Assembly: GCA_958295485.1 (NCBI GenBank)
Contig: OY282354.1
Location: forward strand, 1,612,001-1,676,000
Reading direction: 5' to 3'
Length of the DNA: 64,000 nucleotides
From: an uncultured Gammaproteobacteria bacterium
GTDB lineage: Bacteria > Pseudomonadota > Gammaproteobacteria > Eutrophobiales > Eutrophobiaceae
Both the position numbers and the translations under genes were made by a program. The notes beneath the pieces were generated by a model. It ran no database searches. It was not told the DNA's origin and worked only from the letters and a program-made list of their open reading frames with translations. Shown in pieces: positions 12,301 to 27,300 of this stretch; position 1 is the stretch's first letter, and every line of letters starts with the position of its first letter.

Positions 12301-15300
12301 GAGACGGACGAGACCATCGTGGTATCCCTGAGCGGCGCGACGAACGCGCCGATCGCGGCGGGTACCGGCACGGGGACGATCACGGACGACGACGCGGCGA
12401 CGGCGACGCTGAGGATCAACTTGCCGACCGTGACGGAGGGTGACAGCGGCAGGGTCAACCTGACGTTCACGGTGAGGTTGAGCGCGGCGAGCGGCCGGCA
12501 GGTGACGGTGGACTACGCGGACGCCGGTACCGGCACGGCCACGTCGGGGACGGACTACAGGGCGATCACCGCCGGGACGCTGACCTTCCCGGCGGGGACG
12601 ACCAGCCAGACCTTCAGCATATCGGTGACGGGCGATACGATCGATGAGGCGAACGAGGGGGTGATCGTGACGTGGAGCAACGCGACGAACGCGACGATCG
12701 TGACGAACACCGGGGTCACCGTCAATAGCCTGATGCGTACGGGGAGGATCAGGGACGACGATGCGGCGCCGACAGTGTCGATCGACTCGCCGAGCGTGAC
12801 GGAGGGGAACAGTGGTTCGACGACCCTGACGTTCACGGTGACGTTGGGCGCGGCGAGCGGCCGGCAGGTGACGGTAGACTACTTCGACGCCCGGACCGGC
12901 ACGGCCACGTCGGGGACGGACTACGAGGCGATCACCGCCGGGACGCTGACCTTCCCGGTGGGGACGACCAGCCAGACCTTCGACGTATCGGTGACGGGCG
13001 ACACGACCAACGAGGCGAACGAGACCGTCGCGGTGACCCTGAGCGGCGCGACGAACGCGACGATCGCGACCGCGACCGGCACGGGGACGATCACGAACGA
13101 CGACGGGCCGACGCTGTCGATCAACGCGCCAAGCGTAGCGGAGGGGAACAGCGGTTCGACGAACCTGACGTTCACCGTGACCTTGGGCGCGGCGAGCAGC
13201 CAGCAGGTGACGGTGGACTACGCCGACGCCAGGACCGGCACGGCCACGTCGGGGACCGACTACACGGCCATCACCCGCGGCACACTGACCTTCACGGCGG
13301 GGACGACCAGCCAGACCTTCAACGTGTCAGTGCTGGGCGATACGAACCTCGAGCCGAATGAGACCGTCGTGGTGACCCTGAGCGGCGCGACGAACGCGAC
13401 GATCGCGACGGGTACCGGCACGGGGACGATCACGAACGACGATGCGGGCCTGATCTTCACCCCCACTGCCCTGACCTTGACCGAGGAAGGCGCCAGCAGG
13501 TCGTTCACCATACAACTGGCCACTGATCCCGGGTTTGATGTTTCGATCGATATCTATCCGCCCGCCGGGCTCAGGGTGGATAACAGTACTCGGCGCTTCG
13601 ACTACGATCTCTCCTATGGGCAAACTCCGGCGATCTCCGTCGAGGCCCTCGCGGACAGCAATAGCCAGGACGAGATCAGGAACATCGAGTATGAGACGAT
13701 CAACTACGGCTCCTCGGGCCGTCGGACTGGGGTGACGGTCACGGTCATCGACGACGACCTGCCGGCCGTGTCGCTGTCCCTGTCGCCGGCGTCGGTCTCG
13801 GAGAACGGCGGGGTGTCCACGGTGACGGCGACGCTGAGCGAGGCTGTGAGCGCGCCCACCACGGTCACGGTGTCGGCGGCGGCGGCAGGGACCGACACGG
13901 ACGCTGCCGACTTCACCCTGAGCGCGGCGCGGACGCTGATGATCCCGGCGGGGAGCACGACGAGTACCGGCACGGTGACGGTCACCGCGGTGAACAACGC
14001 GCTCAACGACCCGGACAAGCGTGTCACCGTGTCCGGCACGGTCTCGCACGCCGGCGTGAGGGCGCCTGCCGACGTGACGCTGACGATTACCGACGACGAC
14101 GTGCCGACGGTGTCGATCGACTCGCCGAGCGTGACGGAGGGGGACAGCGGCTCGACGAACCTGACGTTCACGGTGACGTTGAGCGCGGCCAGTGGCCAGC
14201 CGGTGACGGTGGACTACGCTGACGCCGGGACCGGCACGGCCACGTCCGGGACCGACTACACGGCGATCACCGACGGCGCGCTGACCTTCCCGGCGGGGAC
14301 GATCAGCCAGACCTTCGACGTGGCAGTGACCGGCGATGCGCTGGACGAAGCGAACGAGACCATCGTGGTGTCCCTGAGCAGCCCGACGAATGCGGCCATA
14401 TCAAATACGACGGGTACCGGCACGGGGACGATCACGGACGACGATGCGACGCCGACGCTGTCGATCAACTCGCCGAGCGTGACGGAGGGGAACAGCGGCA
14501 CGGCGACCCTGACGTTCACGGTGACGTTGAGCGCGGCGAGCGGCCAGGAAGTGACGGTGGCCTACGCCGACGCCGGGACCGGCACGGCCACGTCCGGGAC
14601 CGACTACACGGCAATTACCGGTGGTACGCTGACCTTGACGGCGGGGACGACCAGCCAGACCTTCAACGTGGCGGTGACGGGCGATACGACCCTCGAGCCG
14701 AACGAGACCGTCGTGGTGACCCTGAGCAACGCGGCGAATGCGACCATTTCGACGGCGAGCGGGACGGGGACGATCACGACCGACGATGCGGGCCTGATCT
14801 TCAACCCCGCTGCCCTGACCGTGACCGAGGAAGGCGACAGCAAGTCGTTCACCGTACAACTGGCCACTAATCCCGGAGGCGATGGCGATGTTTCGATCAA
14901 TTTCTATCCGCCCGCCGGGCTCAGGGTGGATAACAGCATTCAGAGCTTCGCCTACGATCTCTCCTTTGGGGACACTCCGACGATCTCCGTCGAGGCCCTC
15001 GCGGACGGCAACAGCGAGAACGAGACCAGGGTCATCCAATATGACACGGGCGGCTACGGCGGCACGGGCCGTCGGGATGGGGTGACGGTCACGGTCATCG
15101 ACGACGACCAGCCGACCGTGTCGCTGTCGCTGTCGCCGGCGTCGGTCTCGGAGAACGCGGGCGTCTCTACGGTGACGGCGACGCTGAACAAGGCGGTGAC
15201 CGTGGCCACCACGATCACGGTGTCGGCGACGGCGGGGACCGACGCGGAGGCTTCAGACTTCACCCTGAGTTCAGCGAACACGCTGACGATCGCGGCGAAC

Positions 15301-18300
15301 GAGACGACGAGTACCGGCACGGTGACGGTCACCGCGGTGAACAATGCGCTCGACGAACCGGACAAGAGTGTCACCGTGTCCGGCACGGTCTCGCACACCG
15401 GCGTGACGGCGCCCGCCGACCAGACGCTGACGATCACCGACGACGACGATGAGCCGACGCTGTCGATCAACTTGCCGAGCGTGCCGGAGGGTGACAGCGG
15501 TTCGACGAACCTGACGTTCACGGTGAGGTTGAGCGCGGCGAGCGGCCGGCAGGTGACGGTGGACTACGCTGACGCCGGTACCGGCGACGCCACGTCCGGG
15601 ACGGACTACGAGGCGATCACCGCCGGCACACTGACCTTCCCGGCGGGGACGACCAGCCAGACCTTCAGCATATCGGTGACGGGCGATACGCTGGACGAAG
15701 CGAACGAGGGGGTGATCGTGACGTGGAGCAACGCGACGAACGCGACGATCGTGACGGGCGACGGGGACACCGTCAATAGCCTGGACCGTACGGGGAGGAT
15801 CAGGGACGACGACGCGGCGACGGCCACGCTGTCGATCAACTCGCCGATCGTGGCGGAGGGCAACAGCGGCACGACGAACCTGACGTTCACGGTGACCTTG
15901 AGCGCGGCAAGCGGCCAGGAGGTGACGGTGGACTACGCTGACGCCGGTACCGGCGACGCCACGTCGGGGACGGACTACGAGGCGCTCACCGCCGGCACGC
16001 TGACCTTCGCGACGGGGACCACCAGCCAGACCTTCAACGTATCGGTGACGGGCGATACGACCGACGAAGTGAACGAGACCGTCGTGGTGACCCTGAGCGG
16101 CGCGACGAACGCGACGATCTCGACGGCGACCGGCACGGGGACGATCACGGACGACGACGGGCCGACTGTATCAATCAACTCACCGAGCGTGACGGAGGGT
16201 GACAGCGGCACGGCGACCCTGACGTTCACGGTGACGTTGAGCGCGGCGAGCGTCCAGCAGGTGACAGTGGACTACGCCGACGCCACGACCGGCACGGCCA
16301 CGTCGGGGACCGACTACACGGCCATCACCGGCGGGACGCTGACCTTCACGGCGGGGACGACCAGCCAGACCTTCGACGTGGCGGTGACGGGCGATACGAC
16401 CAACGAGGCGAATGAGACCGTCGTGGTGACCCTGAGCAACCCGACGAACGCAACCGTATCAGCTACGGCAGGTACCGGCACGGGGACGATCACGAACGAC
16501 GACGGGCCGATGGTGTCGATCGACTCGCCGAGCGTGACGGAGGGGAACAGCGGCTCGACGAACCTGACGTTCACCGTGACCTTGAGCGCGGCGAGCGTCC
16601 AGCAGGTGACGGTGGACTACGCCGACGCCAGGACCGGCACGGCCACGTCCGGGACGGACTACACGGCGATCACCGGCGGGACGCTGACCTTCACAGCGGG
16701 GACGACCAGCCAGACCTTCAACGTGGCGGTGAGGGGCGACACGGCCGTCGAGGCGAACGAGACCGTCGTGGTGACCCTGAGCAGCGCGACGAACGCGACG
16801 ATCTCGACGGCGACCGGCACGGGGACGATCACGAACGACGATGCGGCCAGATGGACGCCGGGCGGCGTCTGGACTCATGATGTGACCACGACGAGCCTCA
16901 TAGGCAAGCTGATGCTTCGGCAGTCAGTCACAATCACCGGAGGAAGCAGGTTATGGGCTAACGCCGCGATTGACGCTTGTCCCTGGACGAGGGTGACTCC
17001 GCCGCTCCCGTCTACCGCGTGTCGGTCACTCAAGAACTATAATGTGCCTGGTTTTCCCGATAACCAAGATTTGAGGTTGACGAATTTCATTCCGACCCAA
17101 GCCATGATCGACAACGGCGGGGTCGTCATCAGACTTAGGTGGAGAAACTTCAACAGCCCTGCCGGGGGGAACGTTGGCATGGTCGAGTGGGTTCCTCTTC
17201 TAACGCCTCCGAGTGCGACGCTGGTCCTCACGCCGCCGTCGATTTCGGAGAACGGCGGGGTTGCGACGGTGAGCGCGACGCTCGACCGGCAGTGGTCCGA
17301 CGCGGTGACGATCACAGTGTCGGCGGCGGCGGGGACGGGCGCGGACTCTTCCGACTTCACCCTGAGTTCGGCGAACACGCTGACGATCGCGGCGGGCGCG
17401 ACGACGAGTACCGGCACGGTGACGGTCACCGCGGTGGACAACGCGGCGATTGATGGGGCGGACAAGGCGGTGACCGTTTCGGGAACCGCCTCCGACAGCG
17501 TGACCAACGCGCCGCCCGACGTAACGCTGACGATCACCGACGACGACGCGCCGATGCTGTCGATCGACTCGCCGAGCGTGACGGAGGGGAACAGCGGCTC
17601 GACGAACCTGACGTTCACGGTGACCCTGAACAAGGCCAGCGCCGATCAGGTGACGGTGGACTACGCGGACGCCGGGACCGGCACGGCCACGTCAGGGACG
17701 GACTACACGGCGATCACCGGTGGTACGCTGACCTTCACGGCGGGGACGACCAGCCAGACCTTCGACGTGGCGGTGACGGGCGATACGACCGACGAGACGA
17801 ACGAGACCGTCGTGGTGACCCTGAGCGACCCGACGAACGCGACGATCGCGACGGCTACCGGCACGGGGACGATCACGAACGACGACGGGACGACGCTGTC
17901 GATCGACTCGCCAAGCGTGACGGAGGGCGACAGCGGCACGACGAACCTGACGTTCACGGTGAGGTTGAGCGCGGCGAGCGGCCAGCAGGTGACGGTGGAC
18001 TACGCCGACGCCGGGACCGGCACGGCCACGTCAGGGACGGACTACACGGCGATCACCGGTGGTACGCTGACCTTCACGGCGGGGACGACCAGCCAGACCT
18101 TCGACGTGGCGGTGACGGGCGATACGCTGGCCGAGAGGAGCGAGACCGTCGTGGTGACCTTGAGTACCCCGACGAACGCGACGATCGCGACGGGTACCGG
18201 CACGGGGACGATCACGAACGACGACGGGGTGACGCTGTCGATCAACTCGCCGAGCGTGGCGGAGGGTGACCGCGGCTCGACGAACCTGACGTTCACCGTG

Positions 18301-21300
18301 ACCTTGAGCGCGGCGAGCAACCAGTCGGTGACGGTGGCCTACGCCGACGCCGGGACCGGCACGGCCACGTCGGGGACCGACTACACGGCCATCACCGGTG
18401 GCACGCTGACCTTCCCGGCGGGGACGACCAGCCAGACCTTCAACGTGGCGGTGATGGGCGATATGACTGGCGAGTCGAACGAGACCGTCGTGGTGACCCT
18501 GAGCAACCCGACGAACGCGACGATCGCGACGGCGACCGGCACGGGGACGATTACGAACGACGACGCGGGCCTGATCTTCACCCCCACTGCCCTGACCGTG
18601 ACCGAGGAAGGCCCCGGCAAGTCATTCACCATATCGCTGGCCTCTAATCCCGGGTATGACGTTTCGATTGATGTCTATCCGCCCGCCGGGCTCAGGGTGG
18701 GTGGCCGCACAGAGACAACAATCGGCGATCTCGAATTTGGGGACACTTGGACGTTCACCGTCGAGGCCCTCGCGGACGACAACAGCCAGGACGAGACCAG
18801 GTACATCCAGTATCGGGCATACGGCTACGGCCCCTCGGGCAGTCAGAATGCGGTGGAGGTCACGGTCATCGACGACGACGAGCCGGCCGTGTCGCTGTCG
18901 CTGTCGCCGGCGTCGGTCTCGGAGAACGGCGGGGTGGCCACGGTGACGGCGACGCTGGGTAAGGCTGTGGCCGCAGCCACCACGATCACGGTGTCGGCGG
19001 CGGCGGGTACGGACACGGACGCTTCGGACTTCACCCTGAGCGCGGCGCGGACGCTGACGATCGCGGCGGGCGAGACGACGAGTACCGGCACGGTGACGGT
19101 CACCGCCGTGAACAACGCCCTCGACGAACCGGACAAGAGTGTCACCGTGTCCGGCACGGTATCGCACAACGGCGTGGTGGCGCCCGCCGACCAGACGTTG
19201 ACGATCACGGATGACGATCCCACGCCGACGCTGAGGATCAACTTGCCGACCGTGACGGAGGGCAACGACGGCGACACGACGAACCTGACGTTCACGGTGA
19301 GGTTGAGCGCGGCGAGCGGCCAGGAGGTGACGGTGGACTACGAGGACGCCGGGACCGGCACGGCCACGTCGGGGACGGACTACGAGGCGATCACCGCTGG
19401 CACGCTGACCTTCCCGGCGGAGACGACCAGCCCCCAGACCTTCACCGTATCGGTGAAGGGCGATACGCTGGACGAAGCGAACGAGGGGGTGATCGTGACG
19501 TGGAGCAACGCGACGAACGCGACGATCGTGACGGGCACCGGGGACACCGTCAACACCGTCAATAGCCTGGACCGTACGGGGAGGATCAGGGACGACGACG
19601 ACGCGCCGACGCTGTCGATCGACTCGCCGACCGTGACCGAGGGCGACAGCGGCACGGCGACCCTGACGTTCACGGCGACCTTGAGCGCGGCAAGCGGCCA
19701 GGAAGTGACGGTGGCTTACGCGGACGCCGGGACCGGCACGGCCACGTCCGGGACGGACTACGAGGCGATCACCGCCGGGACGCTGACCTTCCCGACGGGG
19801 ACGACCAGCCAGACCTTCGACGTAGCGGTGACGGGCGACACGCTGGACGAAGCGAACGAGACGGTGGTGGTGTCCCTGAGCAGCGCGACGAACGCGACCG
19901 TATCAAGTACAGCGGGTACCGGCACGGGGACGATCACGGACGACGACGCGACGACGGCGACGCTGTCGATCAACTCACCGAGCGTGACGGAGGGTGACAG
20001 CGGCACGGCGACCCTGACGTTCACGGTGACGTTGAGCGCGGCGAGCGGCCAGCAGGTGACGGTGGCCTACGCGGACGCCGGCACCGGCACGGCCACGTCG
20101 GGGACCGACTACACGGCGATCACCGGCGGCACGCTGACCTTCCCGGCGGGGACGACCAGCCAGACCTTCGACGTGGCGGTGACCGGCGATACGACCGACG
20201 AGTTGAACGAGACCGTCGTGGTGACCCTGAGCGGCGCGACGAACGCGACGATCTCGACGGCGACCGGCACGGGGACGATCACCGACGACGACGGGCCGAC
20301 GGTATCAATCAACTCACCGAGCGTGACCGAGGGCGACAGCGGCACGGCGACCCTGACGTTCACGGTGACGTTGAGCGCGGCGAGCGTCCAGCAGGTGACA
20401 GTGGACTACGCCGACGCCACGACCGGCACGGCCACGTCGGGGACGGACTACACGGCGATCACCGGCGGCACGCTGACCTTCCCGGCGGGGACGACCAGCC
20501 AGACCTTCGACGTATCGGTGACGGGCGACACGACCGACGAGTTGAACGAGACCGTCGTGGTGACCCTGAGCAACCCGACGAACGCGACGATCGCGACGGG
20601 TACCGGCACGGGGACGATCACGGACGACGACGGGCCGACGGTATCAATCAACTCACCGAGCGTGACGGAGGGCGACAGCGGCACGGCGACCTTGACGTTC
20701 ACAGTGACATTGAGCGCGGCCAGCGGCCAGGAAGTGACGGTGGCCTACGCCGACGCCACGACCGGCACAGCCACGTCCGGGACCGACTACACGGCGATCA
20801 CCGGCGGGACGCTGACCTTCACGGCGGGGACGACCAGCCAGACCTTTGACGTATCGGTGACGGGCGACACGCTGGACGAGACGAACGAGACGGTGGTGGT
20901 GACCCTGAGCAACCCGACGAACGCGACCATCTCGACGGCGACCGGCACGGGGACGATCACGGACGACGACGCAACGCCGACGCTGACGATCAACTTGCCG
21001 AGCGTGACGGAGGGTGACAGCGGCACGGTCAACCTGACGTTCATGGTGAGGTTGAGCGCGGCAAGTGGCCGGCAGGTGACGGTGGCCTACGCCGACGCCG
21101 GGACCGGCACGGCCACGTCGGGGACGGACTACACGGCGTTCACCGCCGGCACGCTGACCTTCACGGCGGGTACCACCAGCCAGACCTTCACCGTGTCGGT
21201 GACGGGTGACACGCTGCCCGAGGCGAACGAGGGGGTGATCGTGAGGTGGAGCAACGCGACGAACGCGACGATCGTGACGGGCGCCGGGGACACCGTCACT

Positions 21301-24300
21301 AGCCTGGACCGTACGGGGAGGATCACGGACGACGATGACGCGCCGACGCTGTCGATCGACTCACCGACCGTGACGGAGGGTAACAGCGGTTCGAAGAACC
21401 TGACGTTCACGGTGACGTTGAGCGCGGCGAGCGGCCAGGAAGTGACGGTGGCTTACGCGGACGCCGGTACCGGCACGGCGACCGGAGCGGGGACGGACTA
21501 CACGGCGATCACGGACGGGACGCTGACCTTCCCGACGGGGACGACCAGCCAGACCTTCAACGTATCGGTGACGGGCGATACGAACGTCGAGCCGAATGAG
21601 ACCGTCGTGGTGACCCTGAGCAACCCGACGAACGCGACGATCGCGACGGGTACCGGCACGGGGACGATCAACGACGACGACGATCCGACGGTGTCGATCG
21701 ACTCGCCGAGCGTGACAGAGGGTGACAGCGGGTCGACGAACCTGACGTTCACGGTAACCTTGAGCGCGGCGAGCGGCCGGCAGGTGACGGTGGCCTGGGC
21801 CGACGCCGGGACCGGCACGGCCACGTCCGGCACGGACTACACGGCCATCACGGGCGGGACGCTGACCTTCACGGCGGGGACGACCAGCCAGACCTTCAAC
21901 GTGTCGGTGACGGGTGACACACTGGACGAGGCGAACGAGACCGTTGTGGTGACCCTGAGCAACGCGGCGAACGCGACGATCGCGACGGGTACCGGCACGG
22001 GGACGATCACGGACAACGACGACGCGCCGACGCTGTCAATCAACTCACCGAGCGTGACCGAGGGGAACACTGGTTCAACGAACCTGACGTTCACGGTGAG
22101 CCTGAGCGCGGCGAGCGGCCAGCAGGTGACGGTGGCCTACGCCGACGCTGTGAATGTCCAGGGCGTCACGAACGGCACGGCCACGTCGGGGACGGACTAC
22201 ACGGCCATCACGGGCGGGACGCTGACCTTCACGGCGGGGACGACCAGCCAGACCTTCAACGTGTCGGTGACGGGCGACGTCATAGACGAATCGAACGAGA
22301 CCGTTGTGGTGACCCTGAGCAACGCGGCGAACGCGACGATCGCGACGGCGAATGGGACGGGGACGATCACGGACGACGACGGCGCGCCGACGCTGTCAAT
22401 CAACTCACCGACCGTGACCGAGGGGAACACTGGTTCGACGAACCTGACGTTCACGGTGACGTTGAGCGCGGCGAGCGGCCAGCAGGTGACGGTGGACTAC
22501 GCGGACGCCGTGGATGTCCAAGGTGTCACGAACGGCACGGCCACGTCGGGGACGGACTACACGGCGATCACCGCCGGCACGCTAACTTTTGCGGTGGGGG
22601 ACACCAGCAAGTCGCTCACGGTGTCGGTGACGGGCGACGTCATAGACGAATCGAACGAGACCGTCGTCGTGACCCTGAGCAACGCGGCGAACGCGACGAT
22701 CTCGGCGGCGAGCGGCACGGGGACGATCACGGACGACGACGGCGCGCCGACCGCGATCACCTTGACAGTGAACGACAACAGCGTGGCCGAGGACGACGGG
22801 GCGACCACGATCACGGTGACGGCGACGGTGGGCGGCACGACCCGGTTCGCCGAGGACACGACGGTGACCGTGAGCGTGGCGGGCAGCGGCACGGCGACGG
22901 CGGTGGACTTTGCGGCGGTGTCGGATTTCAACATTACGATTGCGGCGGGGGCGGCGAGCGGTACCCAGACGTTCACGCTGACGCCGACGAATGACACGCT
23001 GGACGAAGCGGACGAGACGGTGACGGTGAGCGGCACGTCGGGCAGCCTGACGGTGAACTCGGCCACGATCACGTTGACGGACGACGACGATGAGCCGACG
23101 CTGACGATCAACTTGCCGACCGTGACGGAGGGTGACAGCGGCACGGTCAACCTGACGTTCACGGTGAGGTTGAGCGCGGCGAGCGGCCGGCAGGTGACGG
23201 TGGACTACAAGGACGCCGTGGATGACCCGGACGTCACGAACGGCACGGCCACGTCGGGGACGGACTACGAGGCGATCACCGCTGGCACGCTGACCTTCCC
23301 GGCGGAGACGACCAGCCCCCAGACCTTCACCGTATCGGTGACGGGCGATACGACCGATGAGGCGAACGAGGGGGTGATCGTGATTTGGAGCAACGCGACG
23401 AACGCGACGATCGTGACGGGCGACGGGGACACCGTCAATAGCCTGGAGCGTACGGGGAGGATCAGGGACGACGACGACGCACCGACGGCGATCACCTTGA
23501 CAGTGAATGACAACAGCGTGGGCGAGGGCGACGGGGCAACGACGATCACGGTGACGGCGACGGTAGACGGCACGACCCGGTTCGGTTCGGCCACGACGGT
23601 GACGGTGAGCGTGGCGGGCAGCGGCACGGCGTCGGCGGTGGACTTTGCGGCGGTGTCGAACTTCGACATTACGATCGGGGCGGGGGCGGCGAGTCAGACC
23701 GGGATGTTCACGCTGACGCCGACGGACGATGCGGTGGACGAGACCAACGAGACGGTGACGGTGAGCGGCTCCTCAGGCAGCCTGACGGTGAACTCGGCCA
23801 CGATCACGTTGACGGACGACGACGGCATGCCAACCGCGATCACCTTGACAGTGAACGACAACAGCGTGGGCGAGGCTGACGGGGCGACCACGATCACGGT
23901 AACGGCGACGGTGGGCGGCACGACCCGGTTCGCCACGGCCACGACGGTGACCGTGAGCGTGGCGGGCAGCGGCACGGCGACGGCGGTGGACTTTACGGCG
24001 GTGTCGGACTTCGACATTACGATTGCGGCGGGGGATGCGAGCGGTACCCAGACGTTCACGCTGACGCCGACGAACGACACTCTGGACGAAGCGGACGAGA
24101 CGGTGACGGTGAGCGGCGCGTCGGGCAGCCTGACGGTGAGTTCGGCCACGATCACGTTGACGGACGACGACGCTACGCCGTCGCTGTCGATCAACTCGCT
24201 GAGCGTGACGGAGGGGGACAGCGGCTCGAAGAACCTGACGTTCACGGTGACGTTGAGCGCGGCGAGCGGCCGGCAGGTGACGGTGGACTACGCCGACGCC

Positions 24301-27300
24301 GGTACCGGCGACGCCACGTCGGGGACGGACTACACGGCGATCACCGCCGGCACGCTAACTTTTGCGGTGGGGGACACCAGCAAGTCGCTCACGGTGTCGG
24401 TAACGGGCGACGTCATAGACGAATCGAACGAGACCGTCATAGTGACCCTGAGCAACGCGGCGAACGCGACGATCTCGGCGGCGAGCGGCACGGGGACGAT
24501 CACGGACGACGACGACGCGCCGACGGCGATCACGCTGACGGTGGACGACGACGGCGTGGGCGAGGGCGACGGGGCGACGACGATCACGGTGACGGCGACG
24601 GTGGACGGCACGACCCGGTTCGCCGACGCCACGACGGTGACGGTGAGCGTGGCGGGCAGTGGCACGGCGTCGGCGGTGGACTTTGCGGCGGTATCGGACT
24701 TCGACATTGAGATTGCGGCGGGGGCGGCGAGTCAGACCGGGACGTTCACGCTGACGCCGACGGACGACACGCTGGACGAGACCGACGAGACAATCACAGT
24801 AAGCGGTACCTCAGGCAGCCTGACGGTGAACTCGGATACGATCAACCTGACGGACGACGACGGCGCGCCGACGTCGATCACACTAACGGTGAACGACAAC
24901 AGTGTGGGCGAGGCCGACGGGGCGACGACGATCACGGTGACGGCGACGGTGAACGGCACGACCCGGTTCGGTTCGGCCACGACGGTGACGGTGAGCGTGG
25001 CGGGCAGCGGCACGGCGACGGCGGTGGACTTTGCGGCGGTGTCGGACTTCGACATCGAGATCCCCGCGGGCGACGCAAGCGCCACCGGGAACTTCACGCT
25101 GACGCCGACGGACGATGCGGTGGACGAGACCAACGAGACGGTGACGGTGAGCGGGACGTCGGGCGACCTGATGGTGAACTCGGCCACGATCACGTTGACG
25201 GACGACGACGGCGCGCCGACCGCGATCACCTTGACAGTGAATGACAACAGCGTGGGCGAAGGCGACGGGGCGACGACGATCACGGTGACGGCAACGGTGG
25301 ACGGCACGACGCGGTTCGCCGAAGCCACGACGGTGACGGTGAGCGTGGCGGGCAGTGGCACGGCGTCGGCGGTGGATTTTACGGCGGTGTCGGATTTCAA
25401 CATCACTATCGGGGCGGGGGATGCGAGCGGTACCGGGACGTTCACGCTGACGCCGACGAACGACACGCTGGACGAAGCGGACGAGACGGTGACGGTGAGC
25501 GGCGCGTCGGGCAGCCTGACGGTGAACTCGGCCACGATCACGTTGACGGACGACGACGCCACGCCGTCGCTGTCGATCAACTCGCTGAGCGTGATGGAGG
25601 GGGACAGTGGCTCGACGAACCTGACGCTCACGGTGACGTTGAACGCGGCAAGCGGCCAGCAGGTGACGGTAGACTACGCCGACGCCGTGAATGTCCAGGG
25701 CGTCACGAACGGCACGGCCACGTCGGGGACGGACTACACGGCGATCACCGCCGGCACGCTAACTTTTGCGGTGGGGGACACCAGCAAGTCGCTCACGGTG
25801 TCGGTGACGGGCGACGTCATAGACGAATCGAACGAGACCTTCGTCGTGACTTTGAGCAACGCGGCGAATGCGACGATCGCGACGGCGAGCGGCACGGGGA
25901 CGATCACGGACGACGATGCGACGCCGACCGCGATCACCTTGACAGTGAATGACAACAGCGTGGGCGAGGGCGACGGGGCGACGACGATCACGGTGACGGC
26001 GACGGTGGACGGCACGACCCGGTTCGGCACGGCCACGACGGTGACCGTGAGCGTGGCAGGCAGCGGCACGGCGACGGCGGTGGACTTTGCGGCGGTGTCG
26101 GACTTCGACATTGAGATTGCGGCGGGCGCGGCGAGCCAGACCGGAACCTTCACGCTGACACCGACGGTCGATACGACGGACGAGACCGACGAGACCATCA
26201 CAGTAAGCGGCACGTCAGGCAGCCTGACGGTGAATTCGGCGACGATCACGCTGACGGACGACGACGCCGAGCCGACCGCGATCACCTTGACAGTGAACGA
26301 CAACAGCGTGGCCGAGGACGACGGGGCGACCACGATCACGGTAACGGCGACGGTGGACGGCACGAACCGGTTCGCCTCGGCCACGACGGTGACCGTGAGC
26401 GTGGCGGGCAGCGGCACGGCGACGGCAGTGGACTTTGCGGCGGTGTCGGACTTCGACATTACGATTGCGGCGGGGGCGGCGAGCGGTACCGAGACGTTCA
26501 CGCTGACGCCGACGGACGATACGGCGGACCAGACCGATGAAACCATCACGGTGAGCGGCGCGTCGGGCAGCCTGACGGTGAACTCGGCCACGATCACGTT
26601 GACGGACGACGACGCCACGCCGTCGCTGTCGATCAACTCGCTGAGCGTGACGGAGGGGGACAGTGGTTCGACGAACCTGACGTTCACGGTGACGTTGAGC
26701 GCGGCAAGCGGCCAGCAGGTGACGGTAGACTACGCCGACGCCGGTAGCGGCACGGCCACGTCGGGGACGGACTACACGGCGATCACCGCCGGCACGCTAA
26801 CCTTTGCGGTGGGGGACACCAGCAAGTCGCTCACGGTGTCGGTGACGGGCGACGTCATAGACGAATCGAACGAGACCGTCGTCGTGACCTTGAGCAACGC
26901 GGCGAACGCGACGATCGCGACGGCGAGCGGCACGGGGACGATCACGGACGACGACGGCGCGCCGAGCGCGATCACCTTGACAGTGAATAACAACAGCGTG
27001 GGCGAAGGCGACGGGGCGACGACGATCACGGTGACGGCGACGGTGGACGGCGCGACGCGGTTCGCCGAAGCCACGACGGTGACGGTGAGCGTGGCGGGCA
27101 GCGGCACGGCGTCGGCGGTGGACTTTGCGGCGGTGACGGCCTTCGACATTACGATCGGGGCGGGCGCGGCGAGTCAGACCGGGACATTCACGCTGACGCC
27201 GACGGACGACACGCTGGACGAGACCAACGAGACGGTGACGGTGAGCGGCGAGTCGGGCAGCCTGACGGTGAACTCGGCCACGATCACGCTGACGGACAAC

